From assembly GCA_030583905.1 (NCBI GenBank), contig CP129481.1:62001-126000 (forward strand): 64,000 nucleotides of DNA. The letters are read 5' to 3'. Position numbers and translations under genes: made by a program. The stretch is from Anaerolineales bacterium. Lineage in GTDB: Bacteria > Chloroflexota > Anaerolineae > Anaerolineales > Villigracilaceae. Of this stretch, positions 25,475 through 34,800 are shown one piece after another (position 1 is the first letter of the stretch; each line of letters begins with the position of its first letter). A model generated the notes under the pieces. It was not told where the DNA came from. It saw only the letters and a list, made by a program, of their open reading frames with translations, and ran no database searches.

Positions 25475-26239
25475 ATGTCCCACCATTCTGAACATCAAAA
25501 GATGAAACCCGTGCTCGACCTGGCGCGCACACTCGACATCGCCACCAATCCCCATCCGGCCGCGATCTTCGAGGCGGGCAGCGGCGGCTTCCAGGTCTGG
25601 GCGACGCCAGGCGATCATCCCAAAGGCTGGGATGGCATCGTGATGAATCCCGGCGCGTTTTCCAAGCCCTGCGAATATGTCGGCAGTGTGCATTGGAAAT
25701 GGGAGGAGGATGCCATTGTCGGTCTGGAAATTGAGACCTCCGCCTACGCCCTGGCGGACCAGAAGCCGGATGAGTATTGCCACCTGACCGACATCCCCCG
25801 CCATCTCCAGCGCCGCACGATCTTCAACCGCGACGCCGACATCGAGTGGCTCAAGGAAAAGATCACCTGGCTGTTTGGCGAAGCCGGCGTGTCCTTACCG
25901 CCTTTTGAATACAAACAGGCGGCGCTTTCCGAGATCGGACCGTACATGTTGGCGCACTACACCTCCGACTCCGATGAATATGTGGTGATCGTCTCGCCGG
26001 AACTCGACCCCGAGGAGTTCTGCAAACCCGGCTACGAACTGGCGCGCACGCTGGAAATCTGGAGGGCGGGTGATTTCCCCGCAGATGTGCCCCTGCATCC
26101 CGATCACGGGTACCGGGAGGCGGAGATCGAACCCGATGAAGGTCCGCTGGTCGAGCACTACGAGAACGCCGCCCGCCTCGGCGATGATAACTGGCTGGAA
26201 GCAGCATACGAAGACCGCATCAGCGGCTGGGACGATTAG
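25475..26239 (+). CDS. Hypothetical acidic protein
   Basis: 254 residues, rich in Asp, Glu, Pro and Trp (SVHWKWEEDAIVGLEIETSA, SPELDPEEFCKPGYELARTL). No membrane helix or signal peptide. No domain recognised. AAGGAG precedes the ATG. Part of the run of unknown element genes between radC and the Fic gene. Confidence 0.5.
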   Translation: MSHHSEHQKMKPVLDLARTLDIATNPHPAAIFEAGSGGFQVWATPGDHPKGWDGIVMNPGAFSKPCEYVGSVHWKWEEDAIVGLEIETSAYALADQKPDEYCHLTDIPRHLQRRTIFNRDADIEWLKEKITWLFGEAGVSLPPFEYKQAALSEIGPYMLAHYTSDSDEYVVIVSPELDPEEFCKPGYELARTLEIWRAGDFPADVPLHPDHGYREAEIEPDEGPLVEHYENAARLGDDNWLEAAYEDRISGWDD

Positions 26240-26265
26240 ATCAATTGACAAGTGGAGAAACCAAC

Positions 26266-26670
26266 ATGACCACCCTCTTTCAAGACACCATCGAACACCT
26301 GCTCAAATCCCATCACCTGTTGGAGGATTTCCGAACGAAGGACTCCTTCCATGTGCGCTTTGAGATGAAAGGCTACCAGCCACTGGTGATCGAACGCCAC
26401 GGCGAGATGATCTCCGTCGCGCACTACTATGAGCGGCATGGCGACCTGATCGCCGACCCGGATGTGGAACTGCATTATCCCACCTGGGCGCCGACCGGCA
26501 TTACGCAGGCCTTCTTCGGCTATCGCTCGAAGTTTGTCGAACGGGACGGCAGGACCTATATCGACACCAGCTTCCACAAGGAGGTCTTCGCCTTCCTGAG
26601 GATGTGGGCGCGCAACATCAGGGCGCAGGGCTGGGCGGAGTCGGCGCGGATCACGGATATCATTACCTGA
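26266..26670 (+). CDS. Hypothetical protein
   Basis: 134 residues from ATG 26266. It is aromatic-rich (HFRFEMKG-like strands, HYPTWAPTGITQAFFGYRS, FHKEVFAFLRMWARNIRAQG). It probably folds as a small alpha/beta domain. Not recognised. The stop lies 14 bases before the Fic start codon. Confidence 0.48.
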   Translation: MTTLFQDTIEHLLKSHHLLEDFRTKDSFHVRFEMKGYQPLVIERHGEMISVAHYYERHGDLIADPDVELHYPTWAPTGITQAFFGYRSKFVERDGRTYIDTSFHKEVFAFLRMWARNIRAQGWAESARITDIIT

Positions 26671-26684
26671 TACACTTAAATCCA

Positions 26685-27758
26685 ATGATGTACGACTATT
26701 CCTTTACGCCTGAGATCGTACGTAAATTGCAATTCCTTGAGTGGCCGCGGGCGGAGGTCACCCTGACCGTCCTGCCACCGGCGATCGCCGAAGGGCTGCG
26801 CCTGCGTGCCCGCGTGCGTTCCACCCATTTCTCGACCCGCATTGAAGGCAACCGCCTGACACTTGTTGAAGCCGAACAGGCGGTTCTGGAGGGCAGGGAA
26901 TTTCCCGGGCGCGAACGCGACACGTTGGAAGTCAAGCACTATTTCAAGGCACTGGCGCAGGTCGAAACCTGGGTGGAGGAGGACAGCCCGATCACGGAGG
27001 ACCGCATCCGCCGGCTGCACGCCCTGGTCTACACCGGGCGCGGCAGCCGTCCCACTCCCTACCGGGATGGACAAAACGTCATCAAGGACAGCAGCGGCGG
27101 CATCGTCTATCTGCCGCCTGAGGCATCGGATGTGCCTGCGCTGATGCGCGAACTGGTGGAATGGATTCGCGCCTCGGAGGGAAACCTGCCCGTGCCCGTC
27201 ATGGCAGGAATTGCCCATTACCAGTTCGTCGTGATCCATCCCTACTTTGACGGCAATGGCAGAACCGCGCGTGCCCTCGCCACCTGGATCCTCTATCGCG
27301 GCGGGTACGACCTTGGACGCTTCTACGCCCTTGAGGAGTTCTACGCCCAGGACCTGCAGGGCTATTATGATGCCCTGGTCACAAGCCCGAATCACAACTA
27401 CTACTTTGGACGCGCTGACGCCGACATCACGCCCTGGCTGGATTACTTTCTAAAGGGCATGGCGGCGGTCTTCGACATCGTTGCGCGTGAAGTCCGGGAG
27501 CAGACCATCCTGCCCGACAAGGAGACGGAAGGCCTGCTGCGCAAACTGGACCGCCGGGCGCGCATCGTGTTGGGTTTGTTTTCCCGCCAGGATGAGATCA
27601 CCGCCAACGATGTGGCGCGGGTGCTTGGACTCTCTGCCAGGCAGTCCCGCGAAGTATTGAACGAATGGCAGGAGGCAGGCTGGCTTGAGGTCAGCGATGC
27701 CGCCCGCAAGACCCGCAAATACCGGTTATCGGCGGAATATCGGCGGTTTATCGGCTAA
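26685..27758 (+). CDS. fic: Fic-domain AMP-transferase with built-in inhibitory helix
   Basis: 357 residues. The Fic motif HPYFDGNGRTAR near residues 185-196 is complete, including the catalytic His. An N-terminal STRIEGN (residues 50-56) matches the inhibitory (S/T)xxxE(G/N) motif of class II Fic proteins, which blocks ATP binding in cis. The C-terminus has a winged-helix region (EITANDVARVLGLSARQSRE). Fic enzymes move AMP or other nucleotides to protein hydroxyls. The start at ATG 26685 (or 26688) follows TACACT by eight bases without a Shine-Dalgarno site. A strong terminator follows. The target is unknown. Confidence 0.87.
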   Translation: MMYDYSFTPEIVRKLQFLEWPRAEVTLTVLPPAIAEGLRLRARVRSTHFSTRIEGNRLTLVEAEQAVLEGREFPGRERDTLEVKHYFKALAQVETWVEEDSPITEDRIRRLHALVYTGRGSRPTPYRDGQNVIKDSSGGIVYLPPEASDVPALMRELVEWIRASEGNLPVPVMAGIAHYQFVVIHPYFDGNGRTARALATWILYRGGYDLGRFYALEEFYAQDLQGYYDALVTSPNHNYYFGRADADITPWLDYFLKGMAAVFDIVAREVREQTILPDKETEGLLRKLDRRARIVLGLFSRQDEITANDVARVLGLSARQSREVLNEWQEAGWLEVSDAARKTRKYRLSAEYRRFIG

Positions 27759-27778
27759 ATAACGGCGGTTTTACTACC

Positions 27779-27814
27779 AACAGCCCGCAAGGTGTCCCTA
27801 CCTTGCGGGCTGTT
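27779..27814 (+). terminator. Intrinsic terminator after fic
   Basis: A 15-bp stem (AACAGCCCGCAAGGT and complement) with a 6-base loop, followed by TTTGATTCC. It separates the fic unit from the next genes. Confidence 0.7.
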
Positions 27815-27834
27815 TGATTCCATAAGGAGCAACC

Positions 27835-27885
27835 ATGAAAGAACGACAAACAATTGATCCCATGCAAGACAGGGGTGTGCCATGA
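27835..27885 (+). CDS. 16-residue leader peptide coupled to the next gene
   Basis: A strong AAGGAG site precedes ATG 27835, which opens a 16-codon frame (MKERQTIDPMQDRGVP). Its TGA overlaps the next ATG as ATGA. The following gene lacks its own good ribosome site, so this frame probably serves to couple translation. Confidence 0.5.
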   Translation: MKERQTIDPMQDRGVP

Positions 27886-28316
27886 CAGCCGACCCTGTCA
27901 TCCGCTTTGTCTACCTGTACCGCGATGCCAGCAATTACAAGCAGCATGGCGAGGTCATCTTCCCGAATGAAATCCCGTTGACCGTTGAGGAGGTCGATAA
28001 ACAAATACGCTCTTTCCTTTCCGATGGCTTGTTCTTCATTGCCCGGCAGATTGGGGTCGAGGAACGTTTCTTCGATGTCGTGAACAAGGACGATCATCCC
28101 TGGCATGAGTATGTCTCCGTGGAGGCGACCACCGATCCAACCTTTGATCCTGTCCCTGGGCAAAAGCGCGACATCGCTCAGTTTCTGAAGGAATTGGAGC
28201 AGGCGCATCGCGCCGGCTGGGATGAAAAGCAGGTGCGTGAGGATCTCATCCGACAGATCGAGCAGGAAAGGCAGGAATTGAACCGATGGCTCGCCTCCAG
28301 AGGGGGAAGGTATTGA
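27882..28316 (+). CDS. Hypothetical protein
   Basis: 144 residues. It opens with a strand-like FVYLYRDASNYKQHGEVIF and ends in a charged helix (QVREDLIRQIEQERQELNRW). No catalytic motif seen. Translationally coupled to the 16-residue leader frame. Not recognised. Confidence 0.5.
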   Translation: MTADPVIRFVYLYRDASNYKQHGEVIFPNEIPLTVEEVDKQIRSFLSDGLFFIARQIGVEERFFDVVNKDDHPWHEYVSVEATTDPTFDPVPGQKRDIAQFLKELEQAHRAGWDEKQVREDLIRQIEQERQELNRWLASRGGRY

Positions 28317-28366
28317 CAACCATCCATCTTGCGGATAATCCGCCAAACTGATATACTGAAAATCAG
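28313..28366 (+). promoter_or_regulatory. Promoter and palindromes before the AbrB-PIN pair
   Basis: TTGACA at 28313-28318, a perfect 13-bp palindrome GCGGATAATCCGC at 28331-28343, and TATACT at 28352-28357 inside a CTGAT...ATCAG inverted repeat (28348-28366). Such sites are typical for binding by AbrB/MazE-type antitoxins. Confidence 0.5.
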
Positions 28367-28379
28367 ACAGGAGCTACTT

Positions 28380-28652
28380 ATGAATAACAATACTTTCCAG
28401 GTACAGGTCGTCCGTCGGGGCATCATCACCCTCCCCAAGGAACTTCGGGAGCACAACAACATCGAAGAAGGCGACACTCTCACACTCATTGACCTCGGGG
28501 ATGGCGTGGTGGTCATAAGCCCCAAACGTTCACGTGTGGACGAAATTGCCGACAAACTTGCCAAAGAATGGCAGGACTCCGGAGAGTCCCTTGAATCAAT
28601 GTTGAGCACACTGCGCGAGGTCCGGGCGGAATATGACACCAAAAAATCATAG
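28380..28652 (+). CDS. AbrB/MazE-type antitoxin
   Basis: 90 residues. The swapped-hairpin AbrB fold is clear: FQVQVVRRGIITLPKELREH, then NIEEGDTLTLIDLGDGVVVI. The C-terminal helical tail (EIADKLAKEWQDSGESLESM) would bind the toxin. CAGGAG precedes ATG 28380. It overlaps the PIN gene by 20 bases. Confidence 0.82.
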   Translation: MNNNTFQVQVVRRGIITLPKELREHNNIEEGDTLTLIDLGDGVVVISPKRSRVDEIADKLAKEWQDSGESLESMLSTLREVRAEYDTKKS

Positions 28653-29085
28653 GGTCTTTCTTGATACCAGCGTGATCTTTGCCGCCGTGCTTTCCCCGAC
28701 TGGCGGCGCGCGTAAATTGTTTCTACTGGGTGAAGCTGGCTTGTTGCAATTGGTGGTCGGTCCAACCGTCCTTAATGAATGCCAGGACGTTGTGCAACGC
28801 AAGGTTCCCGCCTCCCTGCCGACTCTTGCCCAACTGCTCGCCAGTGCCTCCCTTGAAACATCACAGGCGCCAACCAAAAAGCAGATCAGCGCCGCAGAAG
28901 CCCATGTTCAATATGTACCGGATGCGCGTGTTCTGGCGGAAGCCATCCTTGCCAAACCGGATTGGTTCGTCACGCATGATAAGGAACATTTCCTGAAGCA
29001 TCGCAGCCGCATCGATCTGCCTTTCGAGATCGGCACGCCTGGGGATGTGCTCCAGCGTTATAAGGATGAGTTCATCCTGCCATAA
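28633..29085 (+). CDS. PIN-domain toxin (PIN_3-like)
   Basis: 150 residues. The acidic residues of a PIN nuclease are present: D11 (RVFLDTSVIFAAVL), E in LNECQDVV, D in VPDARVLAEAILAK and D in FVTHDKEHF. It is the second PIN/antitoxin pair of the module, unrelated in detail to the first, with an AbrB-type partner. A strong terminator follows 20 bases later. Confidence 0.8.
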   Translation: MTPKNHRVFLDTSVIFAAVLSPTGGARKLFLLGEAGLLQLVVGPTVLNECQDVVQRKVPASLPTLAQLLASASLETSQAPTKKQISAAEAHVQYVPDARVLAEAILAKPDWFVTHDKEHFLKHRSRIDLPFEIGTPGDVLQRYKDEFILP

Positions 29086-29105
29086 CCAAGAAAACCAATT
29101 TCCAT

Positions 29106-29143
29106 AAACTGCGGGTCCGGTAACCACCGGACCCGCAGTTTTT
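29106..29143 (+). terminator. Intrinsic terminator after the second PIN toxin gene
   Basis: A 15-bp perfect stem, AAACTGCGGGTCCGG and complement, with loop TAACCA and TTTTT: a textbook terminator. Confidence 0.85.
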
Positions 29144-29161
29144 ATTTCCAAGGAGAACCGT

Positions 29162-29473
29162 ATGCTGCCCGAAAAGCCCGACCTGGTCGTGCTGCCCTTC
29201 AAGGCCAGCCTCCCCGGGTCCGACGAGTGCCTGACCCTTGTCCAAGCCCTGTCCCTGCTGCGGCAGGGCGCGCGGGTGCGGATCGAACGCAGCCAGCCCG
29301 GCGCGCCGGACGCCATTGGCTGGACGATCTTCCGCCGCACGACGCAGGCCTACCTGTACGAGAACGACCCGCTCTTCCGCCTCGAACGGGGCGCGCGCCG
29401 CTACATCCGCACGGCCTACGCCATCCGGTACTCGCAGGCCGGCGAGGACGGCCTGCCCCCATCCCATCTGTAA
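29162..29473 (+). CDS. Hypothetical protein
   Basis: 103 residues, Arg-rich alpha/beta (ALSLLRQGARVRIERSQPG, FRLERGARRYIRTAYAIRYS). AAGGAGA precedes the ATG. No recognised domain. First gene of a run of five unknown genes ending at 31770. Confidence 0.48.
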   Translation: MLPEKPDLVVLPFKASLPGSDECLTLVQALSLLRQGARVRIERSQPGAPDAIGWTIFRRTTQAYLYENDPLFRLERGARRYIRTAYAIRYSQAGEDGLPPSHL

Positions 29474-29485
29474 AGGAACATCACA

Positions 29486-30043
29486 ATGGACGATCATGTC
29501 ATCGAGGAAATGGCGGACGCCATTTCCACCGAACTGCACATTCCGAACGAAGACGTGCTGCGCATCCTGCACCGCTACTGGCAGGACAGGATCGCGCCCG
29601 TCTGGCAGGTCGACGACCTGCTGCATGCCGCGCTGAACATGGGCAAACCCATCACGAAGGAGGATGCCATTGAGGTTCTGAAGGATCTCTTTGATGGGCA
29701 TGACGCCGAACTCGGCATCACCTGGATCACGCTGGAGGTCGCCCTGCAGGAATACCGCCTGGACTTCAAGCGCCTGCCCGAAGACCGTTACCCGCAGGTG
29801 CAGGGCGTCTTCAAGGTCTGGCGCAAGGGCAATCCGGTCGCCTTTCAGGTCGGACGCTTCCCCGACCGCGTTCAGGGATATCTTCCCAAAGCCATCGCGC
29901 TCGCCAAATCGTTGGCGGATCGATCGCCGGGCGTGACGGTCCTGATCGGCTGCGAGCCGCGTCATTCGGAGGAGGTCGAACCGTGGCTGTCGGTCGTGCG
30001 CGAGCAGGACGGCGCCCAGGTGGAGGAAACATGCACGCCGTAA
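29486..30043 (+). CDS. Hypothetical protein
   Basis: 185 residues. The N-terminal helical half (DDHVIEEMADAISTELHIPN) is followed by an alpha/beta half (KVWRKGNPVAFQVGRFPDRV, GVTVLIGCEPRHSEEVEPWL). Its 3' end overlaps the next gene by 13 bases. Not recognised. Confidence 0.48.
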   Translation: MDDHVIEEMADAISTELHIPNEDVLRILHRYWQDRIAPVWQVDDLLHAALNMGKPITKEDAIEVLKDLFDGHDAELGITWITLEVALQEYRLDFKRLPEDRYPQVQGVFKVWRKGNPVAFQVGRFPDRVQGYLPKAIALAKSLADRSPGVTVLIGCEPRHSEEVEPWLSVVREQDGAQVEETCTP

Positions 30044-30291
30044 TGCCCGATCAGCAGGTCCGCATCCTGACGATCCAGATCGCGGTCGCCGCCGGTGCCG
30101 ACCCCGACTCGGTCGCTGATGAGATATCCGCACTGCTGTCTGAAAACGGCATCTGTTCAGAGACGAGTCACATCCTGGATTGGCGCTATCTCACCGAATA
30201 CCAGCCGACGGTCACAGCCGGTGACGACCCGGAAGAAGGGGAGGTCTTCGGGCTGCTGGATTTCAACCTAACGATCAATGAAAAGGAGTAA
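30031..30291 (+). CDS. Small hypothetical protein
   Basis: 86 residues from ATG 30031, preceded by GGAGG. A ferredoxin-like beta-alpha-beta start is plausible (RILTIQIAVAAGADPDSVAD, EISALLSENGI), followed by an acidic tail. Not recognised. It overlaps the previous gene and ends two bases before the next ATG, so the three genes are coupled. Confidence 0.5.
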   Translation: MHAVMPDQQVRILTIQIAVAAGADPDSVADEISALLSENGICSETSHILDWRYLTEYQPTVTAGDDPEEGEVFGLLDFNLTINEKE

Positions 30292-30293
30292 CC

Positions 30294-31370
30294 ATGTTCG
30301 CATGGGCTGAACCCTACGAAGATGAATACATCAAGGAACGCATCGAGGAATTGAGGACTGCTCAAAAAGAAGCAACCACAAATGGAAAGATGCTCGTGTC
30401 CTCCTATGAACAGTTCTGGCTGCCGGCACTGAACGACCTGCCCGATGTGGAATTCCAAGGACGGGATCGGTATACCGCGCCGTACGGGAAATTCGAGCCC
30501 GCTCCCAACGTCCCGTTTCATGGGGCGTTGTGGTTCGAGCCATTCCCCGGCGCCGAACTGCCGCCCCTCTTGAAGAACCTCAAGGAGTGGCTGCCGGGGT
30601 GTGCGACCGTGGATATGAACGCACGCACTATCCGCATTCAGGTGGAGGAGATCGAGATCACCTTCACCGCCATCAACGTGGGCTTGAACGCGCATGAACT
30701 GCTGCGGGACATCAACCGCGAATTGGTGCGGGTCAATGCCGGAGTGTACGTGTATCGCATCGAACCGGTGGAGGATGTCGCTCCTGTTCAGCACCTCTAC
30801 CCGGAAGGACGCATTCCCGCCCTGACCAATGCCCATACGCGCGCCGATGTCACCGGCTACGCTGTGCTTCAAGACAGACCCTACCAGCATACGTTGGTGT
30901 ATGTCGGGATCGCTGCCCACAAGACCAGCGTGGAAAGCCTGTGGGCGTCGTTGATCCGCGGCAAGGGCAGTTGTTCCATGCGCGGCACATCGGTGCTTGC
31001 TGATGGCGAAGTGAAGATGCTGACACAGCCCCTGCCGGAGTTCAATGTCCTGCACGCCGGGATCGTCTGCCGCAAGGCATTGCCCGGCAAGTGGGAGGCA
31101 AAGGACGATGCCGCCTATGCCCTGGTCTTCGAAGACGGGAATGTCGACGCGCACCTGCAGGCGCTGGCATTGAAACGCCTGCAGGAGACGCTTGCCTTTC
31201 CCATCCCGGACGTCTGGGCAAAGACGCTCTGGGAGTATGCGCTGGACGCCCAATACATCCAGCGGCTGGAGACCGGCGGGGACTGCCGCGGCGGGGCGCG
31301 CATTGATCTGACCAAGCCCTGGCAGGACCTGGTGCAGGACCTGCTGGAGCAGCAAGTCTTGACGATCTAG
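30294..31370 (+). CDS. Hypothetical protein
   Basis: 358 residues, the largest of the unknown genes in this run. It has a charged helical start (YIKERIEELRTAQKEATTNG), then mixed alpha/beta with several aromatic strands. About ten Trp and few Cys; no motif for ATP binding or catalysis is visible. An AAGGAG site precedes the ATG. Not recognised. Probably a core gene of this element type because it sits between co-transcribed small genes and the methyltransferase-helicase. Confidence 0.5.
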   Translation: MFAWAEPYEDEYIKERIEELRTAQKEATTNGKMLVSSYEQFWLPALNDLPDVEFQGRDRYTAPYGKFEPAPNVPFHGALWFEPFPGAELPPLLKNLKEWLPGCATVDMNARTIRIQVEEIEITFTAINVGLNAHELLRDINRELVRVNAGVYVYRIEPVEDVAPVQHLYPEGRIPALTNAHTRADVTGYAVLQDRPYQHTLVYVGIAAHKTSVESLWASLIRGKGSCSMRGTSVLADGEVKMLTQPLPEFNVLHAGIVCRKALPGKWEAKDDAAYALVFEDGNVDAHLQALALKRLQETLAFPIPDVWAKTLWEYALDAQYIQRLETGGDCRGGARIDLTKPWQDLVQDLLEQQVLTI

Positions 31371-31380
31371 GAGGCAACCC

Positions 31381-31770
31381 ATGTTACGTTCCATTCCCGC
31401 AGAGGAGATCTTCGATATGAACAAAGCCTTGAATTCGAACGATCCCCTGGCATACTGGCTGGCGCAAATGCGCAAAGCCGACTGGCAGCATCTGCTGAAA
31501 TTTGTGGATGTGAAAATGCCAGTGAAGACAAAGAAACAAGCGATGGCAGAAGCAGCCCTCCAGCGCTTCGAATTCGAAGTCTGCGAGGGACGCGGCGACG
31601 TGTGGCTCCTGTGGAACGAACTGCGCCAGACCCATCGCACGCTGGTGATCCAGTTCCGACATTCGGAGTCGGACTGGTCTCGCGGATTGCCGGAGTTTGT
31701 TGACCTGGAAAAGAATGAACCGCTCGGCGTTGTGAACATTGCCGGGCGGTTGTTCTGTAAGGTGAAGTAA
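31381..31770 (+). CDS. Hypothetical protein
   Basis: 129 residues (LAYWLAQMRKADWQHLLKFV-type helices, then FEFEVCEGRGDVWLLWNELR and a C-terminal strand pair). AGGAGG precedes the ATG. Not recognised. Last gene before the terminator and the methyltransferase-helicase. Confidence 0.48.
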   Translation: MLRSIPAEEIFDMNKALNSNDPLAYWLAQMRKADWQHLLKFVDVKMPVKTKKQAMAEAALQRFEFEVCEGRGDVWLLWNELRQTHRTLVIQFRHSESDWSRGLPEFVDLEKNEPLGVVNIAGRLFCKVK

Positions 31771-31791
31771 GCAAACAAAATTCAACTTGAC

Positions 31792-31825
31792 CCCCCATGC
31801 CATTCGGTGTGGGGGATTTTATTTT
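31792..31825 (+). terminator. Intrinsic terminator before the methyltransferase-helicase gene
   Basis: A 10-bp stem with two G-T pairs (CCCCCATGCC / GGTGTGGGGG, loop ATTC) is followed by ATTTTATTTT. The next gene's ribosome site begins directly after it. Confidence 0.6.
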
Positions 31826-31842
31826 CAAAAAGGAGATTTGAT

Positions 31843-34800
31843 ATGCGTCCCCCCGCAATAGAAAAGCTCGGATTTTTCCCAACAGCCGATACCGTTGTGG
31901 TGATACTCAAAACCTATTTCAAGCCCGCCGACTCCGGCAGGCTGCTTGATCCCTGTGCCGGCGAAGGTACTGCCGCATCCATCCTGGCGAAAGCCTTGAA
32001 CTGTCAGAGTTGGGGCGCGGAACTGTCGCCGGCTCGCGCCGCACTGGCTGCTGACAAGATGGACCGCCTGTTCAACACGCCCTGGAGTTCCTGTCATCTG
32101 ACGGGCGAGTCGATCACGCTGTTGTTCCTCAACCCACCTTATAGCCATGATCGCCTGGGTGACCAGAAACGCTTGGAATTGGAGTTCCTCAAATCCACCA
32201 CGCCCAAACTGATTCGCGGCGGGGTATTGATCTACATCGTCCCGCATCCATTGTTGCGGGATTTGGATGTGGCTTCCCATCTGGCTGGGTATTACGAGAA
32301 CATCCGCATCTACCGCTATCCTGAAACCGGATTCAACCAGGTTATTGTCCTGGCGACAAGGCGGGTGAAATACAAGATCCCATCTCATGAGGAAGTCCAT
32401 CAGGTGCAGGCCTGGGCGGAGTCCGAGCCGCCGATGCTGGTGGAAGTGGATGAACCGCTGTATGAACTGCTTCCTGCAACCGACAAAGGATCGGGAGGAC
32501 AACCGATCCGCTTCTCCCGTCTGGACTGGCAGCCGGAGGAGATCGTGGATGCCACCCAGAAACGCGGACTGCATTCCTCGAAGGAATGGCTGGATCTGCT
32601 CAACCCATCGCGTGGCTTGGGTGAGTTGAAGCAGCCGGTCATGCCCTTGAAGAGGGGACATATCGCCATGTTGATGGCCTCCGGCATGATGGGCACGCTG
32701 CGCTTGAACGATGCAGACGGCAAGCCGATGCTGGTCAAAGGTCGGGTTGTGAAGGTCACGGAGAAGGTCGAAGAGAACACGGACAAGAAAGGGAATGTAA
32801 CCTCTGAAATCTTCCGCGACCGTTTCGTTTCCACCGTTGCCATCCTGCGTCAAAGCGGGATTGAGATCATTGATACCGTTGTTCCGCTCTCCAAGTTCAT
32901 GCACAAGTATGGGGATCAGATCGGAGCGCATATCCTGTCTGTCTATCGACCTTTGTACAACTTCGATCCGACGGCGGACGAGACGGCGATCTTGGATACG
33001 TTGGGAACAAAGCGCAAGCCATTGCCTGGACAGGAGAAGGCGGGGTTGTTGCCGGCGCAACGTCATATCGCAGCCGGTGTTGCCAGGGCGATAAAGAAAC
33101 ATGGTGTTGGAAATTTGCAAGGAGAAATGGGAGCCGGAAAGAGCCAGCGATTATCTGCAAAAATCTATACACCGACAGGATTCAAGTTAATGGGAGATAT
33201 CAAAGTTGGCGATCAAGTCATCAACCCTGATGGTGGATACGCCAATGTAATCGGCGTTTTCCCCCAAGGGATTATGGACATTTACAGGGTTTCGTTCAGT
33301 GATGGAAGCTATACAGATTGCACAGCGGATCATCTCTGGGAAGTGCGTTCACCCTTACGAAAATGGAGAGGAAGACCAGCGTACGTAAAACCACTTCGCC
33401 AAATAATGTCGGAGTCACTTGCTCACCCAACAACTGGCAATTACCAGGTGTTTATTCCAATGACAAAACCAGTCGAATTTCAAAAAAGGTTATTGCTTAT
33501 TCATCCATACGTTTTGGGAGCATTGTTAGGGGATGGGCATATGGCAGGCGCAAACATTACCTGTGCTGACCAGGAGATATTAGATGAAGTGGAAAGACTA
33601 TCTCAACCAAACATAGCATTAAAGCATAGCGATCGGTATACATGGAATTTAATATCAAGATCCCGAAATGGTCAAAATCATATCCGACTTTCTCTTCGCG
33701 ATCTTCAACTCGACGATAAGACTGCGAAAAATAAGTTTATTCCAAAACAATATCTCTACTCATGCATTGAAGACCGAATATCACTTTTACAAGGTCTGTT
33801 TGACACCGACGGTAATGTGGTAAGTGGAACAGGCGTTGAATACATCACAATTTCGAAACAGCTAGCGCACGATGTTAGGGAGTTGGTTCAGTCACTTGGC
33901 GGGACGGTCACCCTTCGAACCAAAATACCAACTTACACTTACAAAGGAGAAAAAAGAAAAGGAAGTCTTGCATATCGTCTCCATATCAAACTGCCATCTT
34001 ATATCAAACCATTTCGCCTGTCGAGAAAGGCAAATGCATATCGTCCACAAGGCAAGTATGAGCCCCACCGATCTATTGTAAAAATTGAACATGTAGGGCA
34101 GGACTACGCCCAGTGCATCATGCTGGACAGCGAAAACCAGCTTTATGTGACCGATGAGTATATCGTCACCCATAATACAACCATAGGTTCTGGTGTAGTG
34201 GAACTACTGGATGCCTACCCAGCCATCGTACTCTGCCCGCCACACCTAGTTCCGAAGTGGATTCGGGAAATCGAAGAAACAATTCCGGATGCGAGGGCAA
34301 TGGAAATCACTCGCATCGGTCGTAATGCAGACGATCCCGGTGATGTGAATGATGTGCGAAATTTCCTCCAGCGTTATGAGGCGGGAGAACTGGGTCAAAA
34401 ACCTGTGGCGGTCATAGCCCACACATCCGCGAAATATGGCGCCGGCTGGGAACCTGCGGTAATGCGCAGGAGATTCGTGGATGAAGATGATGGGCGGGTG
34501 TTTGAAGCCCTCTGTTGCCCGACCTGCGGCTCCCCTATTCAAATTAATTTACCAGGAGGGTTCGTCAAGGTGGCAAACACGATGGATGACCTGGGCGATA
34601 AGCGACGCTTCTGTGAAGCGGAAATCTCCGGCTATGAGTTGGATGAACACAAATGCTTGAAGCGTGATGAGCATGGAAATCCATTATGGGGCAAGCGAAA
34701 ATGTGGAACACCGCTCTTCCAATTCATCGGACGCCGCTGGGCAATTGCCGACTACATTGCCAAACATGCCAGGGATCAATTCAAGATGCTGGTGGCAGAT

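Noticed and set aside
29072..30133. Minus-strand frame of 353 codons
   Set aside because: It crosses a strong plus-strand terminator and three coupled plus-strand genes; composition is typical of reverse-complement reading.
30186..31778. Long minus-strand frame (530 codons) opposite the unknown element genes
   Set aside because: Antisense to genes that each have a good ribosome site and coupling. The product is low in recognisable features. GC-rich DNA readily gives such frames.
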